Assembly (NCBI RefSeq): GCF_007786235.1
Contig: NZ_VNFK01000017.1
Span: forward strand, 45,563 to 109,562
Source: Paenarthrobacter nitroguajacolicus
GTDB taxonomy: Bacteria; Actinomycetota; Actinomycetes; Actinomycetales; Micrococcaceae
Length of the DNA stretch: 64,000 nt
Direction of reading: 5' to 3'
Shown here: piece after piece, positions 41,838 to 50,486 of the stretch
How positions within the stretch are numbered: the stretch's first letter is position 1
Layout: each line of letters begins with the position of its first letter
The notes under the pieces: model-generated
What the model was told of the DNA's origin: nothing
What the model saw: the letters and a program-made list of their open reading frames with translations, nothing else
The model's database searches: none
Position numbers and translations under genes: made by a program

Positions 41838-43010
41838 ATGCTCCGTTCGCTGTACTCCGGAATTTCCGGCCTCCGCGCCCACCAGACCATGCTGGACGTC
41901 ACCGGCAACAACATTGCCAACGTCAACACCACCGGCTACAAGACGTCGTCGGCGCAGTTCCAGGACACGCTCTCGCAGATGACGCAGGGCGCGGCCGGTC
42001 CGCAGCAGGATGTGGGCGGTTCCAACCCGGCACAGGTGGGCCTGGGCGTCCGCGTTGCCGGCGTCAGCACCAACTTCGGCCAGGGCTCATCGCAGAGCAC
42101 CGGCCGCGGCACTGACCTGATGATTTCGGGCGAGGGCTTCTTCGTTACCGGCAAGGGCACGCAGCAGTACTACACACGTGCCGGCAACTTCCAGATGGAC
42201 GCTGCGGGCCGCTTGGTCAGTCCCGACGGCGGCATCCTCCAGGGCTGGAAGGCCACCGGCGGTGTGGTGAACACGGGCGGAGCCACGGGGCCTATCACGT
42301 TGTCCCCGGACACCACCGCCCCGGCGGTTGCTACGACCACCGCCACCCTTGGCGGCAACTTGCCGTCGGACGCAGCCGTGGGGACCTCGGTTGAGCGCCA
42401 GGTCAAGGTGTTCGACGCCAACGGAGCAGAACGCAGCCTTACCCTGACGTTCAGCCGCTCAGCCACTGGCTGGAACGTGGCAGGTGCGGACGCCAACGGT
42501 GCTACCGGCGCCTCCACCCTCACCTTCGCCAACGGCGCACTGACGTCCGCTGGGACCATGACGGTTGGCGGAATCACTGTGAACATGGGGGCTGTCACCG
42601 GCTTCGCGCAGCTGAACACGCTGGCTGTCACCGGTCAGAACGGCGCCGAAGCCGGCGAACTGGATTCCTTCACCCTGGCCGGCGACGGTTCCTTGATCGG
42701 TTCCTTCAGCAACGGCGCCAAGGAAGTCCTGGCGCGCGTGGCCCTGGCCCGCTTCACCAACCCCGAAGGCCTCGAGAAGGCCGGCGGCTCCACCTACGTT
42801 GCCACGGCCAACTCCGGTGCCGCCCAGCTGGGCGGCGCAGGTGAAGGAGGACTTGGTTCGCTGACCTCGGGTTCGCTGGAGATGTCCAACGTGGACCTGT
42901 CGCAGGAGTTCACCAACCTGATCGTGGCGCAGCGTGGGTTCCAGGCCAATGCCCGCATCATTACCACCTCCGATGAGGTCTTGCAGGAACTGAGCAACCT
43001 GAAGCGCTAA
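41838..43010 (+). CDS. flgE: Flagellar hook protein FlgE
   Basis: A 390-residue hook subunit. N-terminal LRSLYSGISGLRAHQTMLDV and TGNNIANVNTTGYKTS, the FFVTGKGTQQYYTRAGNF motif, and the C-terminal DLSQEFTNLIVAQRGFQANA and RIITTSDEVLQELSNLKR are strongly conserved. Last gene of the flgB operon. Confidence 0.95.
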   Translation: MLRSLYSGISGLRAHQTMLDVTGNNIANVNTTGYKTSSAQFQDTLSQMTQGAAGPQQDVGGSNPAQVGLGVRVAGVSTNFGQGSSQSTGRGTDLMISGEGFFVTGKGTQQYYTRAGNFQMDAAGRLVSPDGGILQGWKATGGVVNTGGATGPITLSPDTTAPAVATTTATLGGNLPSDAAVGTSVERQVKVFDANGAERSLTLTFSRSATGWNVAGADANGATGASTLTFANGALTSAGTMTVGGITVNMGAVTGFAQLNTLAVTGQNGAEAGELDSFTLAGDGSLIGSFSNGAKEVLARVALARFTNPEGLEKAGGSTYVATANSGAAQLGGAGEGGLGSLTSGSLEMSNVDLSQEFTNLIVAQRGFQANARIITTSDEVLQELSNLKR

Positions 43011-43360
43011 CCGCCCGGAGAAAGTGACTGTCTTCCGTGCCCTCACCGCTCGCCGGCAGCTGGCCGGTCAGGGCACGGCGGGACGTCCTTCCCGCCGTGG
43101 CTACCCACTCCAGCACGGCGGCTGCCGTCACCTGTGCGTTCCCCGTTGCCGATCACAAGGTTGAAGGTGATGGCCCGCAGCAGCGCGCATTTGTGCCGTA
43201 TCTGGCACATGCCATGCGTTCAGTGGCGACGGTCGTGGTTCCGACGCAGGCGTTAAGCCCGGCGTGGAAGGCGGTGATCCGGCCGCCTTCCTAACGCCGC
43301 GCCCTCTGTGGCCGACAGTAGGGGAAAGAACCACCTCCCCCAGCCAAAGCAGACCAGACC
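43011..43360. other. Intergenic region between flgE and flbD
   Basis: No convincing gene. A frame at 43037-43294 lacks a ribosome binding site and protein-like composition. The region ends with the sigma-28-like promoter at 43291-43318. No terminator hairpin was recognised after flgE. Confidence 0.6.
43291..43318 (+). promoter_or_regulatory. Sigma-28-like promoter for the flbD-motA-...-csrA operon
   Basis: CTAACG (43291-43296), 14 bases, GCCGACAG (43311-43318), one base different from the consensus -10. Forty-two bases before flbD. Confidence 0.75.
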
Positions 43361-43651
43361 ATGATCGTTGTCACCCGCCTGAACGGCACACGCTTCGCCG
43401 TGAATCCGGACATCCTTGAACGGATCCATGAGAGTCCGGACACCCATCTGGTGACGCTCGACGGCGCCGCTTACGTTGTGCGGGAATCGCTCGCCGAGGT
43501 GGTGGAGCTGATCGCGAATTATCGCGCGAGTGTGCTTCGCCGCGCCCACGACCTTCCTGCGGTGACGGGTTACCCCCTTAGCCTGGTCCGGTCGCCGGAG
43601 CCGGAGGAGCCTGCGAAAGACCCGGAACCCAACCACCCGAACGGAAGGTAG
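43361..43651 (+). CDS. flbD: FlbD family flagellar protein
   Basis: A 96-residue protein. The N-terminal core (IVVTRLNGTRFAVNPDILER, then LDGAAYVVRESLAEVVELIA) is the FlbD family pattern; this family sits between flgE and motA in many Gram-positive flagellar operons, as here, and its molecular role is poorly known. It is distinct from the Caulobacter regulator of the same name. No clear Shine-Dalgarno precedes the ATG. Confidence 0.85.
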   Translation: MIVVTRLNGTRFAVNPDILERIHESPDTHLVTLDGAAYVVRESLAEVVELIANYRASVLRRAHDLPAVTGYPLSLVRSPEPEEPAKDPEPNHPNGR

Positions 43652-43654
43652 TCC

Positions 43655-44473
43655 ATGACAATCGTCGGCCTGCTGCTGGCCTTTGCATCCGTGGTGGCCA
43701 TGGTCACCCTGGAGCATGCGAACCTCATGTCGCTGCTCCTGCCCGCTCCCATGATCCTGGTCTTCGGGGCCACCATCGCCGTGGGGTTGGCCGGAAACAC
43801 CTTCCAAGATGTCCTCCAGGCGTTCAAGGACGTTCCCAAAGCTTTCATCGGTAAGCCCGCCAAGCCAACGGAGAGCATTGACGAGCTGGTCCGTCTCGCG
43901 GAGAAAGCCCGCAGCGACGGCCTGCTGTCCCTCGAGGAGGAGGCCAACAACGCCAAGGACCCGTTCCTGCAGCGCTCTCTCCAGAACATCGCCGACGGCA
44001 CCGATGCCGAGGAACTCCGTCTCCTGATGGAGGATGAGATCGACACCAAAATGCGAGCAGACCACGTTTCCTCCAAGTTCTTCGCCGCGCTGGGCGGGTA
44101 TGCGCCCACCATCGGCATCATCGGAACCGTGGTCTCGTTGACCCACGTCCTGGAAAACCTGTCCTCGCCCGATCATCTGGGCCCGATGATCGCCGCAGCC
44201 TTCGTGGCCACCTTGTGGGGCCTGTTGTCCGCGAACTTCATCTGGCTGCCGCTCAGTGCCAAGCTCAAGCGCCTGTCCGAGTTGGACATTGAGCGCATGA
44301 CGCTCCTCATGGAGGGGTTGTTGGCGGTGCAGAACGGCACCCAACCGCTGCTGCTGGCTGAACGGCTCCGAGCCATGGCTCCTGCCGAGGCGAAGGGCAA
44401 GCCGAAGCAAGCCAAGGACAAAGCGGACGACGGCGGCAAGCCCGGTAAGCTTTCGGCGTCCAGGGCAGCATGA
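43655..44473 (+). CDS. motA: Flagellar stator protein MotA
   Basis: A 272-residue stator subunit with two N-terminal membrane spans, the cytoplasmic loop that contacts FliG, and two further spans (YAPTIGIIGTVVSLTHVLEN and MIAAAFVATLWGLLSANFIW). The C-terminal tail is Lys/Ala rich. ATGA overlap with motB. Works with MotB to conduct ions across the membrane. Confidence 0.9.
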   Translation: MTIVGLLLAFASVVAMVTLEHANLMSLLLPAPMILVFGATIAVGLAGNTFQDVLQAFKDVPKAFIGKPAKPTESIDELVRLAEKARSDGLLSLEEEANNAKDPFLQRSLQNIADGTDAEELRLLMEDEIDTKMRADHVSSKFFAALGGYAPTIGIIGTVVSLTHVLENLSSPDHLGPMIAAAFVATLWGLLSANFIWLPLSAKLKRLSELDIERMTLLMEGLLAVQNGTQPLLLAERLRAMAPAEAKGKPKQAKDKADDGGKPGKLSASRAA

Positions 44474-45291
44474 GGTCGCGCAGGAGGCGCGGCTCCCAGC
44501 CCGAAGAGCACCACGTCGACGAACGCTGGATGGCTTCCTACATGGACATGGTCACCGTGCTGATGTGCATGTTCATTGTGCTGTTCGCCATGTCCTCGGT
44601 GGACCAGGTCAAGTTTGAGAAACTGCGCAATTCCTTGGCCACGGGTTTCGGCACGGAGATCAGCCAAAAAGTGGACACTGCCAGTGGCGTTGTGGTGCCG
44701 GCCGAACTCGCTACGTCCAATGGCGAGGGTTTCTCGGCGTTGGACCTGGCCATCAAGGAGGCTGACAAGCTCACAGCCTTGCAAGGGGCCATGCAGTCCA
44801 AACTGGAAGCGCAGGGTTTGGCGGCCAATGTGCAGTTCGTGGTGGGGGAGCGCGGGTTGACGGTGAAGCTCGTGGGCTCCCAGACGTTCTTCCAGCCGGA
44901 CATGCCTGACCTCACGCCCAAGGCCGTCCAGATCCTGAACACCATCGCTCCCACTGTGGTGGGGTCCGGCCTGGAGGTCATGGTGGAGGGCCACGCTGCC
45001 AAGGGCATCACGGCTTTCGCTTCCACCTGGGAGCTTTCGGCAGCGCGGTCGGTCAATGTCCTGCGGTATTTCGTTGACAACTCGGGCATGCCGCCCGGAC
45101 GGATCGGCGCAGTGGCATTCGGTGCTGCCCGCCAGGTGACGGATGATTCCACGGAGGAGTTGATGGAGCTGAACCGTCGAGTGGACGTGGTGTTGCTGTC
45201 CGCCAGCCCGGAGGATGTCCGTGCGTTGATCCCGGGCGCCATTGAAGCGCAGACCCAGGAATCAGCGGCGGCAGCAAAGGCCGCAAAGTAG
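44470..45291 (+). CDS. motB: Flagellar stator protein MotB
   Basis: A 273-residue protein with a short basic N-terminus, one membrane helix (WMASYMDMVTVLMCMFIVLF) that carries the ion-binding Asp26, and a C-terminal OmpA-like peptidoglycan-binding domain (MVEGHAAKGITAFASTWELS, ending NRRVDVVLLS). The plug and linker regions lie between. Ion type (H+ or Na+) cannot be stated with certainty, but the helix resembles proton-driven MotB. Confidence 0.9.
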   Translation: MRSRRRRGSQPEEHHVDERWMASYMDMVTVLMCMFIVLFAMSSVDQVKFEKLRNSLATGFGTEISQKVDTASGVVVPAELATSNGEGFSALDLAIKEADKLTALQGAMQSKLEAQGLAANVQFVVGERGLTVKLVGSQTFFQPDMPDLTPKAVQILNTIAPTVVGSGLEVMVEGHAAKGITAFASTWELSAARSVNVLRYFVDNSGMPPGRIGAVAFGAARQVTDDSTEELMELNRRVDVVLLSASPEDVRALIPGAIEAQTQESAAAAKAAK

Positions 45292-45328
45292 CCTCCGTGC
45301 GGTCACCGGATAGTCCTTCGGAGAATGC

Positions 45329-45356
45329 CTTACGTCCGGTGCTGTCCTGCCGATAG
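45329..45356 (+). promoter_or_regulatory. Sigma-28-like internal promoter before fliM
   Basis: CTTACG (45329-45334), 14 bases, GCCGATAG (45349-45356). The -10 is identical to those of flgN and flgB; the -35 has one change. Located in the 73-base gap after motB. Confidence 0.7.
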
Positions 45357-45364
45357 TGCCGTCC

Positions 45365-46261
45365 GTGGGAGAACAGGAAGATCGCGCGGCAGGGCGCCAG
45401 CGCACGGTGGATGTCTATGACTTTCGCCGACCCACCACTTTGCCGCGCCAGCACAGCCGCGTGCTGGAAGTGGCGTTTGAGACCTTCGCCCGGCAGTGGG
45501 GTACGCAGCTGACCGCCAAGGTCCGGCTGAAGTCCACGGCCACGCTGGAACAGCTGAGCATGCAGAGCTACGACGAGTACTCTGCGTCCCTGCCTTCCGT
45601 CACCTCCATGGTGTTGTGCAGGATCGACGGCAGCGAGTCCCGCCTGGTGATCCAGTTCCCCGCAACGGCTGCGCTGTCCTGGCTGAGCCGGATGCTGGGC
45701 GGTTCTACGGATACTGCGGTTCCGGAGCGGAAATTCACGCAGATCGAACACGCGCTGGTTTCCCGCATGGTGGAGGAAGTGTTGGAGGACCTCCGGTATT
45801 CGTTGGGTAACCTCCTGACCCAGGCTGTGACCATGGATGGCGTCCAGTACAACTCCCAGTTCGCCCAGGCTGCTGCGCCGTCGGAACTCATGATCGTGGC
45901 CTCCTTCAGTGTCAACGTGGGCGAGAACCACTGTGCCGCCACCTTGGCCATTCCCGCCGACGTCCTCCTCTCCCGCCTTGGAGACGTAAACCCCACCGTC
46001 CACAGCGTGGACAACGAGGCACTGGTCCGTACGCAACTGGCGCAGGTCCCGGTGGACGTTGCCGTCCAGCTGACCCCCGCACCGGTGACTCCCGCGCAGA
46101 TCCTGGGGCTCGCCGTCGGCGATGTCCTGCCGCTGCCGCACCTGGAGAACCGGCCGTTCGACGTCACCATCAACGGCACCCGCCTGGCCACCGCCGCGGC
46201 TGCCCGTCACGGCGCCCGCGCCGCCGCCGTCATCGTCACAACCGAGGAGCACCAGCGATGA
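45365..46261 (+). CDS. fliM: Flagellar motor switch protein FliM
   Basis: A 298-residue C-ring protein. The FliM core starts at VDVYDFRRPTTLPRQHSRVL and includes SVTSMVLCRIDGSESRLVIQ and the C-terminal SpoA-type domain (LGLAVGDVLPLPHLENRPFD). The N-terminal EIDALL-type CheY-P-binding peptide of classical FliM is not present: only about 16 residues precede the core. The start is uncertain: GTG 45365 lies 9 bases after the promoter -10, implying a leaderless message, and GTG 45407 is an alternative. ATGA overlap with fliN. Confidence 0.85.
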   Translation: MGEQEDRAAGRQRTVDVYDFRRPTTLPRQHSRVLEVAFETFARQWGTQLTAKVRLKSTATLEQLSMQSYDEYSASLPSVTSMVLCRIDGSESRLVIQFPATAALSWLSRMLGGSTDTAVPERKFTQIEHALVSRMVEEVLEDLRYSLGNLLTQAVTMDGVQYNSQFAQAAAPSELMIVASFSVNVGENHCAATLAIPADVLLSRLGDVNPTVHSVDNEALVRTQLAQVPVDVAVQLTPAPVTPAQILGLAVGDVLPLPHLENRPFDVTINGTRLATAAAARHGARAAAVIVTTEEHQR

Positions 46262-46974
46262 GCAACATCTTGACCCTTCAGGCGGCCGCTGCCGAACGCC
46301 TTGCCCGTAACCTTCCCAGTGCCTCCACGCTGCGCGTCGCGGGCATCGTGCCGGCTCAGGATGCGGCCGCGTACGCATCCCCGGCAATGACCGCCACCTT
46401 CGTGGGCGCCTCGACGGCGGACTTCGCCGTGCTGCTGGTGGACCGTTCGTTCCTGGCCGCCGCAGGCGGTTCCGGGCTGGTGGGTGCCGTACAGGCCGGC
46501 GATGTCCTGCGTCCCGCCTTGGAACAGGCCGCGTCAGCATTCGACGCCGGCGTGCTGGGGGAGGTGCGCGAGGAGGACGCCGCAGGGCTTTTGTCCGACC
46601 CCGCAACCGCCGTTTTCGAACTCAACGACGGCGCTGCCCCCTTTGGCTGGTTCGCCGTGCGGGTGCGGGACAACGGTGCTGTGCCGGACCCCGGCTTCCG
46701 GAGCAGCCAGGACAGTGACATGGCCGCCCGGTTGGGCCTCATCAGCAACGTGGAAATGGCGCTGACGGTGGAAATCGGGCGAACCCGGATGTCCGTCCGG
46801 GACGCGCTGGCACTGGAACCGGGACGCGTCATTGAGCTGGACCGCTCGGCCGGGGCCCCAGCCGATGTTTTGCTGAACGGCCGGCTGATCGCCCATGGCG
46901 AGGTAGTGGTGGTGGACCAGGACTACGCCGTCCGCATCACCCGCATCTTGGACGGGTCAGAGGGAACGTTCTAG
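46258..46974 (+). CDS. fliN: Flagellar motor switch protein FliN with N-terminal extension (FliY-like)
   Basis: A 238-residue protein. The C-terminal 80 residues form the FliN/SpoA domain (ISNVEMALTVEIGRTRMSVR, then ALEPGRVIELDRSAGAPADV and GEVVVVDQDYAVRITRIL). The first 150 residues precede it as a separate alpha/beta domain, in the position where Bacillus FliY carries a CheC-like phosphatase domain, but the phosphatase motifs are not evident here. ATGA overlap with fliM. Confidence 0.85.
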   Translation: MSNILTLQAAAAERLARNLPSASTLRVAGIVPAQDAAAYASPAMTATFVGASTADFAVLLVDRSFLAAAGGSGLVGAVQAGDVLRPALEQAASAFDAGVLGEVREEDAAGLLSDPATAVFELNDGAAPFGWFAVRVRDNGAVPDPGFRSSQDSDMAARLGLISNVEMALTVEIGRTRMSVRDALALEPGRVIELDRSAGAPADVLLNGRLIAHGEVVVVDQDYAVRITRILDGSEGTF

Positions 46975-47511
46975 ATGGACTCATTCATCCTCGGGCTGCG
47001 TGTGCTCGTGGCTTTGGGCGCCGTGCTGGGGCTGATCTGGTTCGTCCAGAAGCGCCTCGGCAAAGGCAAGGGCCGACGACGCGCCGACGCTGCCCTCACG
47101 GTGGTCAGCCGCCAGGTCGTGGGACAAAAAGCCTCAGTGGTGGTGGTCGATGCCGGGGACAAGCGCTTCCTGCTCGGCGTCACGGAGCATGCGGTCACCG
47201 TACTCCACAGCAGTGACGCTCCTGTTGTTGTTGCGGAGACCGCCGAAACTGAGGAGGAGCAGTCGTCGGCGAGCTTCGCTGAGCTGTTCCGGCAGGCCTC
47301 GGGCGAACCGCGTGCGACGCCTCGCGCTGATCCGCTCGGTCCCGTGACGGGATCGCTGCCCGTACTGCGCCGGCGCAGTGAACTCCACCGTGGCAGCCAG
47401 CCGCACCGCGCGGTTGATCCCGCCCGACAGGCTGCGCCCCTCCACGGCTCCATCCTGTCCGCCTCCACCTGGCGCCAAGCCTCGGACGCCATCAGGGGAC
47501 GCCGCAATTGA
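46975..47511 (+). CDS. fliO: Flagellar biosynthetic protein FliO
   Basis: A 178-residue protein with one N-terminal membrane helix (LRVLVALGAVLGLIWFVQKR) and a small cytoplasmic domain with VVSRQVVGQKASVVVVDAGD and KRFLLGVTEHAVTVL, the FliO core. The C-terminal 80 residues are polar and low in conservation. FliO assists assembly of the FliPQR export gate. Starts directly after the fliN stop. Confidence 0.85.
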   Translation: MDSFILGLRVLVALGAVLGLIWFVQKRLGKGKGRRRADAALTVVSRQVVGQKASVVVVDAGDKRFLLGVTEHAVTVLHSSDAPVVVAETAETEEEQSSASFAELFRQASGEPRATPRADPLGPVTGSLPVLRRRSELHRGSQPHRAVDPARQAAPLHGSILSASTWRQASDAIRGRRN

Positions 47512-48365
47512 TTCGTTCCGCTGGTTCGGGCCTGGCCCGCCGGAGATCGCATTGCGTGCCGCCACTTTGGTCCGTAGTGGGGGTTGTGCTGCTCACGGCA
47601 GCTTTGCTCTGGCTTGGAATGGCTGCCGGCCACGCCACACCCATTGACCCCACCCAGCCGACGCCGCCAACCCCTCCCGCAGCACCGGAATCCGGCGGAA
47701 ACGTCAGTATCGACATCAACGGCTTGGACGGGACACCCTCCACGGCCGTCGTGACACTCATCGGAATCACGCTGCTCTCGGTGGCCCCGGCGCTGCTGCT
47801 GATGATGACGTCCTTCACCAAGATCTTCGTGGTGTTGGCCATGACCCGGAACGCTCTGTCCCTGCCGGCCATTCCGCCCAACCAGGTCCTGGCGGGACTG
47901 GCCCTGTTCCTCTCCTTGTTTGTCATGTGGCCCGTGGTCTCGGATATCAACACCGTTGCCGTGCAGCCTTACCTGAACGGCGGACTGGATTTCAACGGAG
48001 CCATGTCCGCTGGGTGGTCGCCGCTGCAGCACTTCATGTTGGCCCACACCCGTGAGGAGGACATCGCCCTGATGACCCGGGCCGCGAAGATGGACAACCC
48101 GGCAGACCCGGAGTCCGTCCCGTTCCAGACGCTGGTCCCGGCGTTCATGATTTCCGAGCTCAGGGCCGCGTTCATCATCGGATTTGTCATCTTCATCCCG
48201 TTCCTGGTGATCGACCTCGTGGTCTCGGCGGCCTTGATGTCCATGGGCATGATGATGCTCCCGCCGGTGATGATCTCCCTGCCGTTCAAGGTCCTGTTGT
48301 TTGTCCTGGTGGACGGTTGGGGACTGGTGATTACGTCCCTGATCCAGAGCTATTCGAGCGGCTGA
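47508..48365 (+). CDS. fliP: Flagellar export gate protein FliP
   Basis: A 285-residue membrane protein of the FliPQR gate. An N-terminal signal-like hydrophobic segment (VVGVVLLTAALLWLGMAAG) precedes a proline-rich stretch and the conserved body (LLLMMTSFTKIFVVLAMTRN, then PPNQVLAGLALFLSLFVMWP, LVPAFMISELRAAFIIGFVI). The TTG start 47508 overlaps the fliO stop (TTGA); GTG 47556 is a plausible alternative. TGATG overlap with fliQ. Confidence 0.9.
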   Translation: MIRSAGSGLARRRSHCVPPLWSVVGVVLLTAALLWLGMAAGHATPIDPTQPTPPTPPAAPESGGNVSIDINGLDGTPSTAVVTLIGITLLSVAPALLLMMTSFTKIFVVLAMTRNALSLPAIPPNQVLAGLALFLSLFVMWPVVSDINTVAVQPYLNGGLDFNGAMSAGWSPLQHFMLAHTREEDIALMTRAAKMDNPADPESVPFQTLVPAFMISELRAAFIIGFVIFIPFLVIDLVVSAALMSMGMMMLPPVMISLPFKVLLFVLVDGWGLVITSLIQSYSSG

Positions 48366-48640
48366 TGGATACCAATGCAGTCCTGGACATCTGCCTCCAG
48401 GCCATGATCGTCGCGGCGAAACTTGCTGCGCCTACCCTCATCACCGCCTTGGTGGTCGGCCTTGCCATTTCCCTCCTGCAATCCATCACCCAGCTGCAGG
48501 AAGCCACCCTGTCCTTCGTCCCCAAGGCTGTGGCTGTCGCTATCGCCTTGGTGGTCTGCGGCCATTGGATGATCTCGGAAATGGTCGCGTTCACCAATGA
48601 GCTGTTCGCACGCATCCCAGGGCTGATCGGCGGAGCGTGA
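48365..48640 (+). CDS. fliQ: Flagellar export gate protein FliQ
   Basis: A 91-residue protein with two membrane helices. QAMIVAAKLAAPTLITALVV and GLAISLLQSITQLQEATLSF followed by VPKAVAVAIALVVCGHWMIS is the full FliQ signature. The start overlaps the fliP stop, which rules out the longer upstream frame. Confidence 0.9.
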   Translation: MDTNAVLDICLQAMIVAAKLAAPTLITALVVGLAISLLQSITQLQEATLSFVPKAVAVAIALVVCGHWMISEMVAFTNELFARIPGLIGGA

Positions 48641-48641
48641 G

Positions 48642-49400
48642 GTGGACATTCCCATCGACCAGTCGTGGATCCAGGTCCTGCTGCTGGCATCGGTCCGCAT
48701 GACGGCTTTCCTGGTGGTGGCCCCGCCCTTCGCCCACCATGCCATCCCGGCCCGCGTCAAGGCGATGCTGGGGATCGGCCTGGGCCTGGCGATCTCCCAG
48801 CGGCTGTCTGCGGACGCCGTTCCGGCGGACACTGCCGGGTTCGTCGTTGCCGTCGTCCTGGAATTGGTCACAGGCTTGGCCCTCGGTTTCCTGGTGATGG
48901 TGATCTTCGCTGCGATCCAGTCCGCCGGCAGCCTGGTGGATCTCTTCAGCGGTTTCCAGATGGCCCAGGCGTTCGACCCGCAAATGATGGTCAACGGTGC
49001 CCAGTTCACCCGGCTCATGCAGATGGCGGCCCTCGCCCTGCTCTTTGCCTCGGACGGTTACCAGATGGTCATCGGCGGCCTCACCGGGAGCTTCAACGCG
49101 TTGCCGCTGGCGGGCGGGATCGACCTTAGCCAGCCTTTCGAAGCCATGGTCGGTGCCGTGACCGGGATGTTCTTGGCCGCAGTCCAGATCGCCGGCCCGC
49201 TCCTGGTGGTGCTGGTGCTGGCCGACGTAGGACTTGGGCTCCTCACCCGCGTCGCCCCGGCCCTCAACGCCTTCGCACTGGGTTTCCCCCTGAAGATCTT
49301 CATCACCCTGGCGCTGGCCGGTTTCCTGTTCCTGGCCCTGCCCAGGCTCGTAGCAACCCTCGCCGAGCAAGCGGCCAATACTTTGATGGGGGTGGGCTGA
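48642..49400 (+). CDS. fliR: Flagellar export gate protein FliR
   Basis: A 252-residue membrane protein that completes the FliPQR gate. GTG start one base after fliQ. Recognisable segments are VLLLASVRMTAFLVVAPPFA, then FLVMVIFAAIQSAGSLVDLF, and the C-terminal VLADVGLGLLTRVAPALNAF, ALGFPLKIFITLALAG. Confidence 0.9.
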   Translation: MDIPIDQSWIQVLLLASVRMTAFLVVAPPFAHHAIPARVKAMLGIGLGLAISQRLSADAVPADTAGFVVAVVLELVTGLALGFLVMVIFAAIQSAGSLVDLFSGFQMAQAFDPQMMVNGAQFTRLMQMAALALLFASDGYQMVIGGLTGSFNALPLAGGIDLSQPFEAMVGAVTGMFLAAVQIAGPLLVVLVLADVGLGLLTRVAPALNAFALGFPLKIFITLALAGFLFLALPRLVATLAEQAANTLMGVG

Positions 49401-50486
49401 ATGGCGGATTCACAGGAAAAAACCGAGCAGGCCACGGACAAACGCATGCGCGAGGTCCGTGAAAAGGGCCAGCTCTCCAGATCGCAGGACCTCATGGCGT
49501 GGCTGGCCGTGGGCGCCGCTGCCGCGATGCTCCCGGCAACCATCGACCACGCCTCCAACGCCGCCGTGGACCAGCTCTTCACCGTGAAGAGCGTCATCGC
49601 CGAACCCGACCCCGCCAAAGCCGTGGCCGCCCTCGAAGGAGGGCTGGGTTCCCTGGCCGGAATCCTGGGGCCGCTGCTCCTGGTCGTCACCGTGGTGGTG
49701 CTGGCCGGATCAGCGTTGCAGGGCGGCATCCGGTTCAAGAAGTTCCGTGCCGAGTTCGAGCATTTCAACCTGCTCGCGGGCTTCAAGAGGATGTTCGGTG
49801 GCCAGGCACTCTGGGGAGGGGTCAAAGCGTTGCTGAAGACCGCCGTCGTGGGTCTTGTCCTGTACGCCGTGGTGCAGGGGCTGATGCCCGTGCTGTTGAC
49901 GGCCGGCGGACTGCCGGTTGCCGGCGTGCTCGCGGCCGCTGCCGGCGGCATCGGCGCGCTCATCCAGTTTGCCGTGGCCGCGGGCCTGGTGTTGGCAGCG
50001 GCGGACATCTTTGTGGTGATGCGCCGCAACCGCAAGAAGACCCGGATGTCCAAGAAGGAAGTCCAGGACGAGAACAAAAACACCGACGGCGACCCCCTCA
50101 TCAAATCGCAGCGGCGGTCCCGCCAGCTCAGCATGAGCCGCAACCGCATGATCGGCGCGATCGGGGACGCCGACGTGGTGCTGGTCAACCCGACGCACGT
50201 GGCAGTTGCGTTGAAGTACGACGCCGGCAAATCGGCACCTCGCGTCGTCGCCAAGGGGTCGGGGCTCATCGCTGCCCGCATCAGGGAGGAAGCCGAAACC
50301 AAGGGAGTGCCCATGGTCCAAGACATCCCCCTGGCGCGGGCCCTGCACTCAGCCTGCGAGCTGGGCCAGGAGATTCCGGTTGAGCTGTATCGCTCCGTGG
50401 CGGCCGTGCTGGCCTTTGTGATGTCGCTGAAGACGCGGGGCACTGCACGGGGCATCCACCAGATGAAAGAGAGCTTCCAGCCATGA
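49401..50486 (+). CDS. flhB: Flagellar export switch protein FlhB
   Basis: A 361-residue protein with four membrane spans and a cytoplasmic domain that autocleaves at the NPTH site, seen here as VLVNPTHVAVALKYD. The N-terminal EKTEQATDKRMREVREKGQL and the middle QDENKNTDGDPLIKSQRRSR are standard. Cleavage, triggered through FliK, switches export from hook to filament subunits. ATGA overlap with flhA. Confidence 0.95.
   Translation: MADSQEKTEQATDKRMREVREKGQLSRSQDLMAWLAVGAAAAMLPATIDHASNAAVDQLFTVKSVIAEPDPAKAVAALEGGLGSLAGILGPLLLVVTVVVLAGSALQGGIRFKKFRAEFEHFNLLAGFKRMFGGQALWGGVKALLKTAVVGLVLYAVVQGLMPVLLTAGGLPVAGVLAAAAGGIGALIQFAVAAGLVLAAADIFVVMRRNRKKTRMSKKEVQDENKNTDGDPLIKSQRRSRQLSMSRNRMIGAIGDADVVLVNPTHVAVALKYDAGKSAPRVVAKGSGLIAARIREEAETKGVPMVQDIPLARALHSACELGQEIPVELYRSVAAVLAFVMSLKTRGTARGIHQMKESFQP

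Noticed and set aside
43037..43294. 85-codon frame between flgE and flbD
   Set aside because: No ribosome binding site, reaches into the sigma-28 promoter, and no family resemblance.
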